Below are positions 1 through 11,307 of a stretch of 64,000 nucleotides of DNA, in pieces. The position numbers and the translations under genes were made by a program. Under the pieces are notes generated by a model, which worked only from the letters and a program-made list of their open reading frames with translations, ran no database searches and had not been told where the DNA came from. Position 1 is the stretch's first letter. Each line of letters begins with the position of its first letter. The stretch covers positions 45,110 to 109,109 of the forward strand of contig NZ_LARW01000097.1 of the NCBI RefSeq assembly GCF_000971055.1, given 5' to 3'. The stretch is from Sphingomonas sp. SRS2. GTDB lineage: Bacteria > Pseudomonadota > Alphaproteobacteria > Sphingomonadales > Sphingomonadaceae.

Positions 1-756
1 CGGCTTACCCCACGGAGTAACCGGATGACGGCCACCCGAGGTCCGGCCTTCACCACCGCCATGGGGATGGTCGACCGGGTTCTTGGCGACGCCGCGAGTC
101 AGCGGACGCTTGCCCAGCCAGCGGTTGCGACCGGCCTTCGCAAGGTTCTGGTTGGCGTTGTCGGGGTTCGACACCGCGCCGACCGTGCACATGCAGTCCG
201 ACCGGATGTAGCGCTGCTCGCCCGAGTTCAGGCGAACCATCACCATGCCCTTGTCGCGGCCGACGATCTGCACATAGGTGCCCGCCGCACGTGCGATCTG
301 ACCGCCCTTGCCGGGCTTCATCTCGACGTTGTGGACGATCGTGCCGACCGGAGCCTGGCCGATTTCCATCGCGTTGCCCGGCTTGGTGTCGGTCTTCTTC
401 GCAGCGACGACCACGTCGCCGGTGGTCAGACGCTGCGGTGCGATGATGTAGGCGAGCTCGCCGTCCTCATACTTCACCAACGCAATGAACGCCGAGCGGT
501 TCGGGTCATATTCGAGATGCTCGACGGTCGCGGGCTGATCCCACTTCCGGCGCTTGAAATCGATGATCCGATACTTCTGCTTGTGACCGCCCGCGATGCC
601 ACGCGCGGTCGCGTGGCCCATGTTGTTGCGGCCACCCGACTTGCGCTTGCCTTCGGTCAGCGCCTTGACGGGCTTGCCCTTGTGCAGTGCGGACTTGTCG
701 ACGAGGATCAGGCCGCGGCGGGCCGGGCTCGTCGGGTTATAATGCTTGAGCGCCAT
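1..756 (-). CDS. rplB: 50S ribosomal protein L2 (3' end outside window)
   Basis: Large-subunit protein that binds 23S rRNA at the subunit interface and is needed for peptidyl-transferase assembly. The product starts [15 protein letters not shown] and 252 residues are visible; the last ~25 residues of the usual ~278 lie beyond the left edge. The conserved [11 protein letters not shown] motif near the C-terminus, with the His implicated near the catalytic centre, is present. Last visible gene of the str-S10 operon, 4 bp after rplW, so co-transcribed. Identity is certain; only completeness is open. Confidence 0.97.
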   Translation of the reverse strand, partial: MALKHYNPTSPARRGLILVDKSALHKGKPVKALTEGKRKSGGRNNMGHATARGIAGGHKQKYRIIDFKRRKWDQPATVEHLEYDPNRSAFIALVKYEDGELAYIIAPQRLTTGDVVVAAKKTDTKPGNAMEIGQAPVGTIVHNVEMKPGKGGQIARAAGTYVQIVGRDKGMVMVRLNSGEQRYIRSDCMCTVGAVSNPDNANQNLAKAGRNRWLGKRPLTRGVAKNPVDHPHGGGEGRTSGGRHPVTPWGKP

Positions 757-760
757 GGCC

Positions 761-1072
761 TCAGATTCCCGTCGTAACGTCGATGGACTGGCCTTCGGCC
801 AGCGTCACGATCGCTTTCTTCACGTCGGAGCGCTTGTAGGGCGTACCCTTCCAGCGCTTCGTCTTGCCCTTGGCGACGATCGTGTTCACGCCCGTCACCT
901 TGACATTGAAGAGCGCTTCGACAGCGGCCTTGATCTCCGGCTTGCTGGCATCGCCGGCAACCTGGAAAACAACGGCGTTATGCTCCGAAAGCAGCGTCGT
1001 CTTTTCGGTGATGTGGGGCTTGAGCACCACGTCATAGTGGCGGTTGTCCACCACGCCTTCCTTCTTAGCCAT
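761..1072 (-). CDS. rplW: 50S ribosomal protein L23
   Basis: Binds 23S rRNA domain III at the exit-tunnel rim and is the docking point for trigger factor and SRP. At 103 residues it has normal bacterial length. The N-terminal [15 protein letters not shown] and the basic [18 protein letters not shown] segment are family hallmarks. Its start lies 8 bp inside the end of rplD, which fits translational coupling within the S10 operon. No oddities. Confidence 0.97.
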   Translation of the reverse strand: MAKKEGVVDNRHYDVVLKPHITEKTTLLSEHNAVVFQVAGDASKPEIKAAVEALFNVKVTGVNTIVAKGKTKRWKGTPYKRSDVKKAIVTLAEGQSIDVTTGI

Positions 1073-1691
1073 TGAAGCGCGCCTCCAGCTTTTCGATCGC
1101 GGCGCGCGTCAGCACCAGCGTTTCATGCTTCAGGATGTCGTACACGTTCGCGCCGACGGCAGGCATCACGTTGAGCTTCGGAATGTTCGAAGACGCCAGC
1201 GCGAAACCGTTGTCGACCATGTCGCCATCGATCACGAGGGTGGTGTTGCCGAAGCCAAGCTTGCCGATCTGCGCGAGCAGCGACTTGGTCTTGGACTCCT
1301 TGACGGTCAGCGTGTCGAGGATGAGCAGCTTTCCGTCCTTGGCCTTCGACGACAGCGCCATCTTCAGGCCAAGCGCACGAACCTTCTTGTTCAGCGATGG
1401 ATTGAAGTCGCGGACGCGGGGACCATGAGCCTTACCGCCGCCGATGAAGTTTGGAGCGCGGCGGTCGCCGTGACGCGCCGTACCGCCGCCCTTCTGGCGA
1501 CCGAACTTCTTACCGGTGCGCGCGACGTCCGAGCGCTCACGAGCACCGCGAGCGGTGCCGCGACGCTTCTCGAGCTGCCAGGTGACAACACGGTGCAGGA
1601 TGTCTGCGCGGGGCTCCACGGCGAAGATCTCGTCGTTGAGCTCGATGTCGCCCGATGCCTTGGCGTCGAGGGTCTGAACCTTGACCTTCAT
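1065..1691 (-). CDS. rplD: 50S ribosomal protein L4
   Basis: Lines part of the peptide exit tunnel; in enterobacteria it also represses its own operon by binding the S10 leader. The product has 208 residues ([20 protein letters not shown]...) and carries the internal basic loop with [19 protein letters not shown] typical of L4. It overlaps rplW by 8 bp and follows rplC by 2 bp, so it is tightly coupled. Whether the L4-leader feedback loop exists here is not known; the hairpin region upstream of rplC would be the place to look. Confidence 0.97.
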   Translation of the reverse strand: MKVKVQTLDAKASGDIELNDEIFAVEPRADILHRVVTWQLEKRRGTARGARERSDVARTGKKFGRQKGGGTARHGDRRAPNFIGGGKAHGPRVRDFNPSLNKKVRALGLKMALSSKAKDGKLLILDTLTVKESKTKSLLAQIGKLGFGNTTLVIDGDMVDNGFALASSNIPKLNVMPAVGANVYDILKHETLVLTRAAIEKLEARFNG

Positions 1692-1693
1692 GA

Positions 1694-2449
1694 TCAGCCC
1701 TCCTGGCCTTCGGCCGCTTCAGGCGCCGCGGTCACTTCCGCAGGCGTCTCGGCAGGCGCATTGTTGCTGTTGGCCACCGACTTCAGGCCGGCCGGGAACG
1801 GCGTACCCTGGGGTGCGGCGATCTTGACCGAGTCCTTGACGAGGAGCCAGCCGCCCTTCGAGCCCGGGACCGAACCCTTGACGAAGAGAAGGCCGCGCTC
1901 GGCGTCGGTCTGGACGATCTCGAGATTCTGCTGGGTGCGGTTCTTGGCGCCCATGTGACCGGCCATCTTCTTGTTCTTGAAGACCTTGCCCGGATCCTGG
2001 CGCTGACCGGTCGAACCGAGCGAGCGATGCGAGACCGAGACACCGTGGGTAGCGCGCAAACCGCCGAAGCCCCAACGCTTCATGCCGCCCTGAAAGCCCT
2101 TACCCTGGGTGCTGCCCTGGATGTCGACGAACTGGCCTGCGACATAATGGTCGGCGGAGATTTCCGCTCCAACGTCGAGCAGGCCGTCTTCCGACACGCG
2201 GAACTCGGCGACGAAAGCCTTGGGCTCCACTTCGGCCTTGCCGAAATGGCCGCGCTCCGGCTTCGAAACATTCTTTGCCTTTGCCGTGCCGGCGCCGAGC
2301 TGAACCGCGACATAGCCGTCACGGTCCTGTTCGCGGCGAGCCACGACCTGGACATTTTCCAGCTGCAGGACGGTAACCGGCACGTGCCGGCCATCATCCT
2401 GGAACAGGCGGGTCATCCCCATCTTCTTAGCGATCACGCCAGTGCGCAT
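1694..2449 (-). CDS. rplC: 50S ribosomal protein L3
   Basis: Early-assembly large-subunit protein that reaches toward the peptidyl-transferase centre. The start chosen is the ATG giving [14 protein letters not shown], preceded by GGAAGGAA; an in-frame ATG six codons earlier lacks support. The product has 251 residues and ends in an Ala/Pro/Glu-rich tail ([20 protein letters not shown]) longer than in E. coli. The signature around [20 protein letters not shown] is intact, including the Gln that PrmB methylates in other bacteria. A 271-bp spacer with a terminator-like hairpin separates it from rpsJ. Confidence 0.97.
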   Translation of the reverse strand: MRTGVIAKKMGMTRLFQDDGRHVPVTVLQLENVQVVARREQDRDGYVAVQLGAGTAKAKNVSKPERGHFGKAEVEPKAFVAEFRVSEDGLLDVGAEISADHYVAGQFVDIQGSTQGKGFQGGMKRWGFGGLRATHGVSVSHRSLGSTGQRQDPGKVFKNKKMAGHMGAKNRTQQNLEIVQTDAERGLLFVKGSVPGSKGGWLLVKDSVKIAAPQGTPFPAGLKSVANSNNAPAETPAEVTAAPEAAEGQEG

Positions 2450-2500
2450 GATCCGTTCCTTCCACAACAGAGGCTCGCGTTAGCGGCGAGCGTGCCAACG

Positions 2501-2528
2501 AAAAAAGCTCCGGTCCGAACCGAAGCTT
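2501..2528 (-). terminator. Intrinsic terminator-like hairpin between rpsJ and rplC
   Basis: Read on the minus strand, a 10-bp stem (AAGCTTCGGT / ACCGGAGCTT, one T-G pair) with a TCGG tetraloop runs directly into six Ts. This is a textbook Rho-independent terminator inside the ribosomal operon, downstream of rpsJ and about 50 bp before rplC. It may be a partial terminator or attenuator adjusting output of the L3-L4-L23-L2 part. Confidence 0.7.
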
Positions 2529-2720
2529 CCAGCCCAATGTACGATAGCCCCCGCCTGGGCTCGGTTTTTTCGCATTACTGCGAAAAGGCGGGGACCAGAG
2601 CACCGGCACCTATCCGAAGATCGGGCCGGTCGGTATCCCTACTCTTTCCGTCGCTTCTCAATCCGAAGGGAGAGAAACGACGAGCGCGGGACCGATTCGA
2701 TCCCGCGCGGAGCCGGCCTC

Positions 2721-3032
2721 TTAGGCCAGTTTGATCTCGACATCAACACCCGCGGCGAGATCGAGCTTCATGAGAGCGTCGACGGTCTGCGGGGTGGGCT
2801 GCACGATGTCCAGCAGCCGCTTGTAGGTGCGAACCTCGAACTGCTCGCGCGACTTCTTGTCGATGTGCGGGCCCCGGTTCACGGTGAACTTCTCGATGCG
2901 GGTCGGCAACGGGATAGGACCACGGATGAGAGCGCCGGTACGGCGGGCGGTGTCTGCGATGTCGCCGGTAGCCTGATCGAGCACACGATGATCAAAAGCC
3001 TTCAGACGAATACGAATATTCTGCGTTTCCAT
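2721..3032 (-). CDS. rpsJ: 30S ribosomal protein S10
   Basis: Small-subunit head protein, also NusE in antitermination complexes. The 103-residue product ([20 protein letters not shown]...) matches the family length and pattern, including [21 protein letters not shown]. It lies 141 bp downstream of tuf and is followed by an unusually long spacer before rplC. Identity is certain. Confidence 0.98.
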   Translation of the reverse strand: METQNIRIRLKAFDHRVLDQATGDIADTARRTGALIRGPIPLPTRIEKFTVNRGPHIDKKSREQFEVRTYKRLLDIVQPTPQTVDALMKLDLAAGVDVEIKLA

Positions 3033-3073
3033 GGTCTCACCGATGCGAAAGAGCCGCGCCTGGCCAAAGATAA

Positions 3074-3092
3074 GGCGACCCCGGGGGTCGCC
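3074..3092 (-). other. GC-rich palindrome in the tuf-rpsJ spacer
   Basis: GGCGACCCC/GGGGTCGCC nearly perfect palindrome just upstream of rpsJ on the minus strand. It is followed by TTATCTTT, not a clean T-run. It could be a secondary pause or termination hairpin after the stronger tuf terminator. Confidence 0.4.
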
Positions 3093-3123
3093 CTCACCTC
3101 ATGACCGAGGCAAAATATTGTTT

Positions 3124-3163
3124 AAAAAGCGCACCGCCCGACTCCTTAAGGAGCCGAGCGGTG
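3124..3163 (-). terminator. Intrinsic terminator after tuf
   Basis: On the minus strand a 14-bp stem (CACCGCTCGGCTCC with GGAGTCGGGCGGTG, two G-T pairs) and a TTAA loop are followed by GCG and five Ts, starting 11 bp after the tuf stop codon. It should end much of the str transcription before rpsJ. Confidence 0.85.
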
Positions 3164-3173
3164 CCGCCCTATA

Positions 3174-4364
3174 TTACTTCGAGATCGAGCTGACAACCCC
3201 GGCGCCGACGGTGCGGCCACCTTCACGGATCGAGAAGCGCAGGCCCTCTTCCATGGCGATCGGGGCAATGAGCTTGACGCCAAGCTTGATGTTGTCGCCG
3301 GGCATGACCATCTCGGTGCCCTCTGGCAGCTCGACGGTGCCGGTCACGTCGGTCGTACGGAAGTAGAACTGCGGACGATAGTTCGCAAAGAACGGCGTGT
3401 GACGGCCACCCTCTTCCTTCGACAGGACGTAGACTTCCGACGAGAAGTCAGTGTGCGGCTTGATCGAGCCCGGCTTGCAAAGAACCTGACCACGCTCGAC
3501 CTCTTCACGGCCGACGCCGCGAATCAGCGCGCCGATGTTGTCGCCAGCCTGGCCCTGATCGAGCAGCTTGCGGAACATTTCGACGCCGGTCACCACGGTC
3601 TTGCGGGTGTCCTTGATGCCGACGATCTCGACTTCCTCGCCAACCTTGACGATGCCGGTCTCGACACGGCCGGTGACGACGGTGCCGCGACCCGAGATCG
3701 AGAACACGTCTTCGATCGGCATCAGGAACGGCTTGTCGAGCGGACGCTCGGGCTGCGGGATGAACGAGTCCACTGCGGCCATCAGCTTCAGAACGGCGTC
3801 ATGGCCGATCTCCGGCTTGGTGCCGTTCAGGGCGCAGACCGCCGAACCCGCGATGACGGGGATGTTGTCGCCGTCGAAGTCGTAGGACGAGAGCAGCTCG
3901 CGAATCTCGAGCTCGACGAGCTCAAGGATCTCGGCGTCGTCGACCAGATCGACCTTGTTCATGAACACGACGAGCTGCGGCACGCCAACCTGACGGGCGA
4001 GCAGGATGTGCTCGCGGGTCTGCGGCATCGGGCCGTCGGTGGCCGAAACGACGAGAATGCCGCCGTCCATCTGTGCGGCGCCGGTGATCATGTTCTTCAC
4101 ATAATCGGCGTGGCCCGGGCAATCGACGTGCGCATAGTGGCGCGCTTCGGTCTCATACTCGACGTGCGCGGTCGAGATGGTGATGCCGCGCTCGCGCTCT
4201 TCAGGAGCCTTGTCGATGTTGTCGTAGCTGGTGAAGGTCGCGCCGCCGGTCTCGGCGAGCACCTTCGTGATGGCAGCCGTGAGCGACGTCTTGCCATGGT
4301 CGACGTGTCCGATGGTGCCGATGTTGCAGTGCGGCTTGGTCCGCTCAAACTTAGCCTTAGCCAT
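3174..4364 (-). CDS. tuf: Elongation factor Tu
   Basis: GTPase that delivers aminoacyl-tRNA to the ribosomal A site. The product has 396 residues, full length. The GTP-binding motifs are intact: GHVDHGKT at residues 19-26, DCPGHADY near 81, NKVD near 136. The C-terminal barrel domains follow ([30 protein letters not shown]). It lies between fusA and rpsJ and is followed by a strong intrinsic terminator. Many proteobacteria have a second tuf copy; none is in this window. Confidence 0.99.
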   Translation of the reverse strand: MAKAKFERTKPHCNIGTIGHVDHGKTSLTAAITKVLAETGGATFTSYDNIDKAPEERERGITISTAHVEYETEARHYAHVDCPGHADYVKNMITGAAQMDGGILVVSATDGPMPQTREHILLARQVGVPQLVVFMNKVDLVDDAEILELVELEIRELLSSYDFDGDNIPVIAGSAVCALNGTKPEIGHDAVLKLMAAVDSFIPQPERPLDKPFLMPIEDVFSISGRGTVVTGRVETGIVKVGEEVEIVGIKDTRKTVVTGVEMFRKLLDQGQAGDNIGALIRGVGREEVERGQVLCKPGSIKPHTDFSSEVYVLSKEEGGRHTPFFANYRPQFYFRTTDVTGTVELPEGTEMVMPGDNIKLGVKLIAPIAMEEGLRFSIREGGRTVGAGVVSSISK

Positions 4365-4440
4365 TTTTCGCCTCTTTTCTTCGAATCAATTGCCGGACGC
4401 GCCGCCCGATGCGGACGCGCCCATAACTACAAATTTCGGA

Positions 4441-6516
<2,076 letters not shown>

Positions 6517-6630
6517 GATCTTAAAACTCCGATGTCGGGGAAGGCTTTGGCCCTGCCCCGACGATATGGGAACGAAGTGTTACACTTTCGAGCCCCACCC
6601 ACCGGGGGTGAGGCTCGATAAGCGGTGCTG

Positions 6631-7101
6631 TTACCAGCGGTAGTGCGAGAAGGCGCGGTTCGCTTCCGCCATGCGGTGCGTGTCTTCGCGCTTCTTGACG
6701 GCGTTACCGCGATTGTTCGCGGCATCCATCAGTTCGCCCGACAGACGGCCGGCCATCGTGTGCTCCGAACGTGCACGCGCGGCCGAGATCAGCCAACGAA
6801 TGGCGAGCGCCTGCGAGCGCTCCGTGCGGACTTCGACCGGAACCTGATAGGTCGCACCGCCGACGCGGCGGCTGCGAACTTCGATGCCCGGCTTCACATT
6901 GTTGAGTGCATCATGAAACACACCGAGCGGCTCGCGCTTGGCACGGGTTTCGATAGTTTCGAACGCGCCATAGACGATGCCTTCGGCGACGGACTTCTTT
7001 CCGTCGAGCATGACGCTGTTCATGAATTTGGTGAGCACGATATCTCCGAACTTGGGATCCGGAAGGATTTCGCGCTTTTCGGGACGACGACGACGAGCCA
7101 T
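6631..7101 (-). CDS. rpsG: 30S ribosomal protein S7
   Basis: Primary binder of the 16S rRNA 3' major domain; contacts the E-site tRNA. The 156-residue product ([20 protein letters not shown]...) is the normal bacterial size, with the [20 protein letters not shown] region conserved. It follows rpsL by 13 bp and precedes fusA by 114 bp. No irregularities. Confidence 0.98.
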   Translation of the reverse strand: MARRRRPEKREILPDPKFGDIVLTKFMNSVMLDGKKSVAEGIVYGAFETIETRAKREPLGVFHDALNNVKPGIEVRSRRVGGATYQVPVEVRTERSQALAIRWLISAARARSEHTMAGRLSGELMDAANNRGNAVKKREDTHRMAEANRAFSHYRW

Positions 7102-7114
7102 TTCGATCTACCTC

Positions 7115-7486
7115 TTACTTAGGACGCTTGGCGCCGTACTTCGAACGGCTCTGCTTGCGGTCCTTCACACCCTGCGTGTCGAGCACGCCGCGGAGCACAT
7201 GGTAGCGCACACCGGGAAGGTCGCGCACACGGCCGCCACGGATCAGGACAACCGAGTGCTCCTGAAGATTGTGACCTTCACCGGGGATGTAGCTGATCAC
7301 TTCGCGGCTGTTCGTCAGGCGGACCTTGGCCACCTTGCGCAGCGCCGAGTTCGGCTTTTTCGGGGTCGTCGTATAGACGCGGGTGCAAACACCACGCTTC
7401 TGCGGGTTCTTTTCCATCGCAGGGACCTTGGACTTGGCCTTCTGCGGCTCGCGACCCTTGCGGATCAGCTGGTTGATCGTTGGCAT
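7115..7486 (-). CDS. rpsL: 30S ribosomal protein S12 with Arg at position 88
   Basis: Decoding-centre protein and main site of streptomycin-resistance mutations. The start is the ATG giving [15 protein letters not shown] (123 residues); an in-frame ATG 14 codons earlier would add a non-homologous extension. Lys43 in [12 protein letters not shown] is the wild-type residue. In the second resistance loop, however, the usual [12 protein letters not shown] reads [12 protein letters not shown], so residue 88 is Arg (codon CGC at 7223-7225). K88R is a classic streptomycin-resistance substitution in other bacteria. First gene of the str operon. Confidence 0.98.
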
Positions 7487-7674
7487 GAAGCCCTTCACCT
7501 CTAAGAGAGTTACTTTACTAATGCCCAACTTGCCTTCCCGAAAACCCGATAAATCAGGTCATCCGGGAATGCACGAAAGCCCCGGCGGTCATATTCGACC
7601 CCCCAGGCCTTCACACGCATCAGCAATGTTCAAGCTTGCCCAGATACGGCTAAGCCGGTCCTGAGCAGGGCGCG

Positions 7675-7703
7675 CCTATAGAGAAGGAGTCGGATCGGGT
7701 CAA
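7675..7703 (-). promoter_or_regulatory. Probable sigma-70-type promoter of the str operon
   Basis: TTGACC (-35) and TATAGG (-10), separated by exactly 17 bp on the minus strand, lie about 190 bp upstream of the rpsL start. This implies a leader of roughly 180 nt. The leader (about 7487-7668) shows no ORF or hairpin I could recognise with confidence. Confidence 0.6.
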
Positions 7704-7779
7704 CCGCCGGAACCGCCGCAATTCGCCGCTCCCTTGCAAAGACAGGACGAAGCAGCGCCCGATACGCCACTCGCCGCTA

Positions 7780-7983
7780 CCGAGTCTCGGGCTCCGATTT
7801 CGGCGTCGACCCAGGCGGAATATTGCCCCCCCATCGCCCGCAGCACCAGCACCTCGGGGAGTCCTGGCTGTGAAGCGCCCGCACCCGCTGCTCGACCGGC
7901 AGGGCGAGCAGCGGGTGCGTCTTGATGTGGAGGACATGCTTGGCGCGTTCGACCGCACCCTGCCAGCGATAGATGCTAGTCGC
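7780..7983 (-). pseudogene. cutA: cutA remnant: 5'-truncated and frameshifted
   Basis: Minus-strand translation gives TSIYRWQGAVERAKHVL, then LPVEQRVRALHSQD. After a one-base frame change near position 7860 it continues as PEVLVLRAMGGQYSAWVDAEI. Together these match the second half of CutA (divalent-cation tolerance protein). The expected DLPEVL would be restored by one extra C. The first ~50 residues of CutA are missing; where they should be is the 3' end of the cation-efflux gene, whose stop codon overlaps the fragment. Hence a decayed relic, not a sequencing slip alone. Confidence 0.75.
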
Positions 7984-8914
7984 GGCGGTCATGGTCTTCC
8001 GGCCAGCCCGCGGATTGAGGCTTGATATAAATGGCCCGGATAGACGGCCAGCGCTCGCGCAACTCCGTCTCGGCTTCGGCGATCATTGCCTCGATCCGCC
8101 CGACCGGGACCTGATCGACGAAATCGACCGAGAGCCCGAGGAAGATGTTGCGCGGACCGATATGGATGGTGGTGATCTCGTTGACTCCGCTGACCTCGGG
8201 CCGACGATCTATCGCCGCGCGCACCGCAGCCTCCAGCGCCGGATCGGCCGCCTCGCCGATCAGCAGCCCCTTCGATTCCCGCGCCAGCGCCAGCGCAACG
8301 CCGGCCAGCGCGACGCCTATGACGATCGACGCGACGCCGTCCCAACGCGGGTCGCCGGTGTGCAGGCTGAGAGTGATGCCCACGCCGGCCACCAGCAGGC
8401 CGAACATCGCCGCCGAATCCTCGAACAGGACGATGAAGCTCGGGGGATCCTTCGATCGGTGGATCGCCGTCCACCAGCCAAGTTCGCCGCGCGCATTGCT
8501 GAACTCGCGCACCGCAAGCAGCCAGCTTGCCCCTTCCAGTACCAACGCGATCGCCAGCACCACATAGTTGATCAGCGGCGATCGGATCGGATCGGGATTC
8601 CTGATGTGGAGGATGCCCTCGTAGATCGACAGACCCGCGCCAGTCGCGAAAATCAGAATCGCGACGACGAAGCTCCAGAAATAGAGCTCCCGGCCATAAC
8701 CCAGCGGATGGCGATCATCGGGCGGCCGCTCCGACCGTTTCTGGCCATAGAGCAGTAATAATTGATTGAGGCTGTCGACCACCGAGTGGAAGCCCTCGGT
8801 CAGCATCGCCGACGAACCGGTGATGGCCGCCGCGACGAATTTGGCGATCGCAATGCCCAGATTTGCGGCGAGCGCCGCGAACAGCACCAGTCGGCTTTCA
8901 GGCGGTTCGGTCAT
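7976..8914 (-). CDS. Cation diffusion facilitator family transporter
   Basis: Inner-membrane metal-proton antiporter of the CDF/SLC30 type, probably zinc or another divalent metal. The start chosen is the ATG after AAGGGGTCTC, giving MTEPPESRLV and 312 residues. Visible are six hydrophobic segments, the first metal-site motif EGFHSVVD in TM2 and a second, divergent VLFEDSAAMFG in TM5, as in the SLC30A9-like branch. A soluble ferredoxin-like C-terminal domain follows (EITTIHIGPRNIFLGLSVDF). Its end replaces the first half of cutA, suggesting a deletion joined the two. Substrate metal unknown. Confidence 0.85.
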   Translation of the reverse strand: MTEPPESRLVLFAALAANLGIAIAKFVAAAITGSSAMLTEGFHSVVDSLNQLLLLYGQKRSERPPDDRHPLGYGRELYFWSFVVAILIFATGAGLSIYEGILHIRNPDPIRSPLINYVVLAIALVLEGASWLLAVREFSNARGELGWWTAIHRSKDPPSFIVLFEDSAAMFGLLVAGVGITLSLHTGDPRWDGVASIVIGVALAGVALALARESKGLLIGEAADPALEAAVRAAIDRRPEVSGVNEITTIHIGPRNIFLGLSVDFVDQVPVGRIEAMIAEAETELRERWPSIRAIYIKPQSAGWPEDHDRRD

Positions 8915-9097
8915 GAGACCCCTTTGTCGCTGGATACTCCATCGAAACGCCCCCGTCGCAGAAAATGCACCAAGCCCATTTTTTGGTTTGCGGAAAGCCA
9001 AAAAGGTTCCTAAAGGAAATTATCTATATTTGCGCCCTGTCGATGGATCGACGGGACTTTCCAGCCGTTTCAGCATCGTCGACCAGGGAGGGTCACG

Positions 9098-10381
9098 ATG
9101 ACTGAGTACCGCGCCAACTCCGATCCTATCCCCAGCACCTATAGCAGCGCTTTCGCGCGGCGTACTCGGACGAAGCCCCGGCTACGGCACTGGATCGCCA
9201 GCCTTCCCCTGATCGCCGTCGCGGCCTTCACTTTCAATGGCGCCGCGCCCGCCGAGATTTCGACTGATATTTCCGCCGAATCGGCGATTGCCGAGCAACA
9301 GGGGCGCTGGTCGATCGGCGAGGCGCGCAAGCTGGTGAACCTGATCGAGGAGTCCGAACAGGAAGGTCTCAATCCCCGGGACTATCGGCTCGCCGAACTG
9401 CGCGCAGCGGTCGACGCCGGCGGCAACGGCCCCGCGCTCGACACCCTCGCGACCGCCGCTGCGCTTAGCCTCGCCCATGACTATGCGGATGGCCGGATCG
9501 AAGACAAGGAGGCGCTCGACTGGCATATGACGCCCGCCGCCGACGCAAACAGCCTGGCGCAGGGTCTGCAGGATGCGCTGGATCGCGACAAGCTGGGCTC
9601 GTGGATACGCGGCCTGTTGCCCGACCACAGGCAATACCGCGCATTGAAGGCCGCCTATGTGGCGACCAGCCCCGCCGATACGACCACTCGGGAGCAGCTG
9701 CGCGCCAATCTCGAGCGCTGGCGCTGGATGCCACGCGATCTGGGTGATCGGTACATCTATGTGAATGTGCCGAGCTATCGCCTCGAGTTGATGAACGGCG
9801 GGGTCGAGGAAGCCAGCTTCAATGTCGTTGTCGGCGCGCCGAAGACTCCAACCCCGCAACTTGCGCTCCACGCCCAGTCTGTCGTCGCCAACCCCAGTTG
9901 GACGCTACCGCCGAGCGTACTCAAGGAGGGCCGCTGGCAGGGCAAGGGCTATAGCGTGACGCGCCGCGCCGATGGCGGCGTGACCGTTCGACAGGCCCCG
10001 GGCCCGCGCAACGCGCTTGGGCGGATCAAGATCGACATGCCCAACGCACATGCGATCTATCTGCACGACACGCCGCAGAAGGCCGCGTTCGGCCGGACGG
10101 ATCGCGCCCTTAGCCATGGCTGCGTTCGTGTTCAGAACATCGAGGAACTCGCGGCGCTGCTCCATGGCGGCGGCGAATTGGACGATGCCCTCGCCGGCCC
10201 GGTCAAGACCAGGGTGCTGCAGCTGGAAAAGAGCGTGCCCGTCTATATCGTCTATTTCACGGCCGAGGCCCAGCCCGACGGCACGATCCGCTATCTTGGC
10301 GATCCCTATCAACGCGATCAGGCGCTTCTTTCGCAAATCGGCCGCCCTGGCGCCGGCGGGGTGACGATGGCCGCCCGATAA
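9098..10381 (+). CDS. L,D-transpeptidase (YkuD domain) family protein
   Basis: Periplasmic peptidoglycan enzyme forming or rearranging 3-3 cross-links. The product has 427 residues. A basic N-terminus with a hydrophobic stretch (WIASLPLIAVAAFTF) suggests export. An alpha-helical scaffold domain as in YcbB/LdtD (about residues 75-210, with RANLERWRWMPRDLGDRYIYVN) is followed by the YkuD catalytic domain. The catalytic HGCVR lies in RALSHGCVRVQN near residue 341. First of three consecutive cell-wall genes on this strand. The exact reaction (cross-linking versus other transpeptidation) is inferred from family. Confidence 0.88.
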   Translation: MTEYRANSDPIPSTYSSAFARRTRTKPRLRHWIASLPLIAVAAFTFNGAAPAEISTDISAESAIAEQQGRWSIGEARKLVNLIEESEQEGLNPRDYRLAELRAAVDAGGNGPALDTLATAAALSLAHDYADGRIEDKEALDWHMTPAADANSLAQGLQDALDRDKLGSWIRGLLPDHRQYRALKAAYVATSPADTTTREQLRANLERWRWMPRDLGDRYIYVNVPSYRLELMNGGVEEASFNVVVGAPKTPTPQLALHAQSVVANPSWTLPPSVLKEGRWQGKGYSVTRRADGGVTVRQAPGPRNALGRIKIDMPNAHAIYLHDTPQKAAFGRTDRALSHGCVRVQNIEELAALLHGGGELDDALAGPVKTRVLQLEKSVPVYIVYFTAEAQPDGTIRYLGDPYQRDQALLSQIGRPGAGGVTMAAR

Positions 10382-10565
10382 CCGGCGCGCCGGAAACCGG
10401 CATTATGCAAGGGATGTCGACTAAAGTCGCATGGGCGCGATGAACCGTGCACCGAAAACGCCCGGAGCGCCTGGCAAGAGGAACAAACGTCCACTCCACG
10501 AATGAAATAGTAAACCCGCTCTGATAAGAAGAGGCTCTTGTTAGCGTAAGAGCGGGTGAGGCACT

Positions 10566-11204
10566 TTGCAGAATTTGATCGACACGCCGGTGAGCCGGCG
10601 CGGATTGTTAGGTTCGGCCATTTTCGGTGGATTGGCATTGGCGACAAGCGGCACTGCAGTGGCGGCCAAGCTGCTGCCCGCCGCGAAGCTCCGCCCCGAA
10701 GTGCGGGCACGGGCGCTCGCGGCGATGAGCCGCCATGTTGGCCAGATCAGGAATCGCGACGTCATCGGCATCTGCGATTTCGACGATCCCTCCTCGGCTC
10801 CCCGCTTCCACCTGCTCGATGTCGCTTCTGGCCGGGTCAACAGCCTCCTTGTGGCGCATGGTCGTGGATCGGATCCGGGCCACACTGGCTGGCTGCAGAA
10901 ATTCTCGAACACGATGGGTTCTGCCGCTTCGTCGAGCGGCGCCTATGTGACCGCCGAGGAATATGTCGGCCAGCATGGCCGCTCGCGCCGGATCGACGGC
11001 CTTGACCAGACCAACAGCAACGCCCGCCCGCGCGCGGTCGTAATCCACGGCGCCTGGTATGCCGAGCGGAACATGATCGCCCAGCACGGCAAACTGGGCC
11101 GCTCGGAAGGCTGTTTCGCGTTCGGCGAGACCGATCTTGCACAGGTGATGGCACGGCTCGGGCCGGGCCGGCTGCTGTACGCCGACAAGGTCGATCGTGC
11201 TTAA
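10566..11204 (+). CDS. Murein L,D-transpeptidase catalytic-domain protein (YkuD_2 type)
   Basis: Predicted exported cell-wall enzyme of 212 residues. It starts with TTG preceded by GGGTGAGG, giving MQNLIDTPVSRRGLLG. The twin-Arg and hydrophobic stretch suggest a Tat-type signal. The catalytic-domain pattern includes RPRAVVIHGAWYA and, near the end, LGRSEGCFAFGETD, where Ser-x-Gly-Cys is the active-site motif of this variant. It lies between the YkuD protein and the carboxypeptidase, so a role in peptidoglycan remodelling is likely. Substrate specificity is not determinable. Confidence 0.75.
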   Translation: MQNLIDTPVSRRGLLGSAIFGGLALATSGTAVAAKLLPAAKLRPEVRARALAAMSRHVGQIRNRDVIGICDFDDPSSAPRFHLLDVASGRVNSLLVAHGRGSDPGHTGWLQKFSNTMGSAASSSGAYVTAEEYVGQHGRSRRIDGLDQTNSNARPRAVVIHGAWYAERNMIAQHGKLGRSEGCFAFGETDLAQVMARLGPGRLLYADKVDRA

Positions 11205-11307
11205 AATGAGTCGAAGCGCATGATCGGCCTTGTCAGGACGACTGTTGCGCTTCCTAAAAATGCTTTAGATTCAATCCTATCTGGTCAATAAAAGAGGGGA
11301 CTGGATA

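Noticed and set aside
2531..2570. Plus-strand terminator reading of AGCCCA/TGGGCT + T6
   Set aside because: No plus-strand gene precedes it; kept only as part of the rpsJ-rplC hairpin observation.
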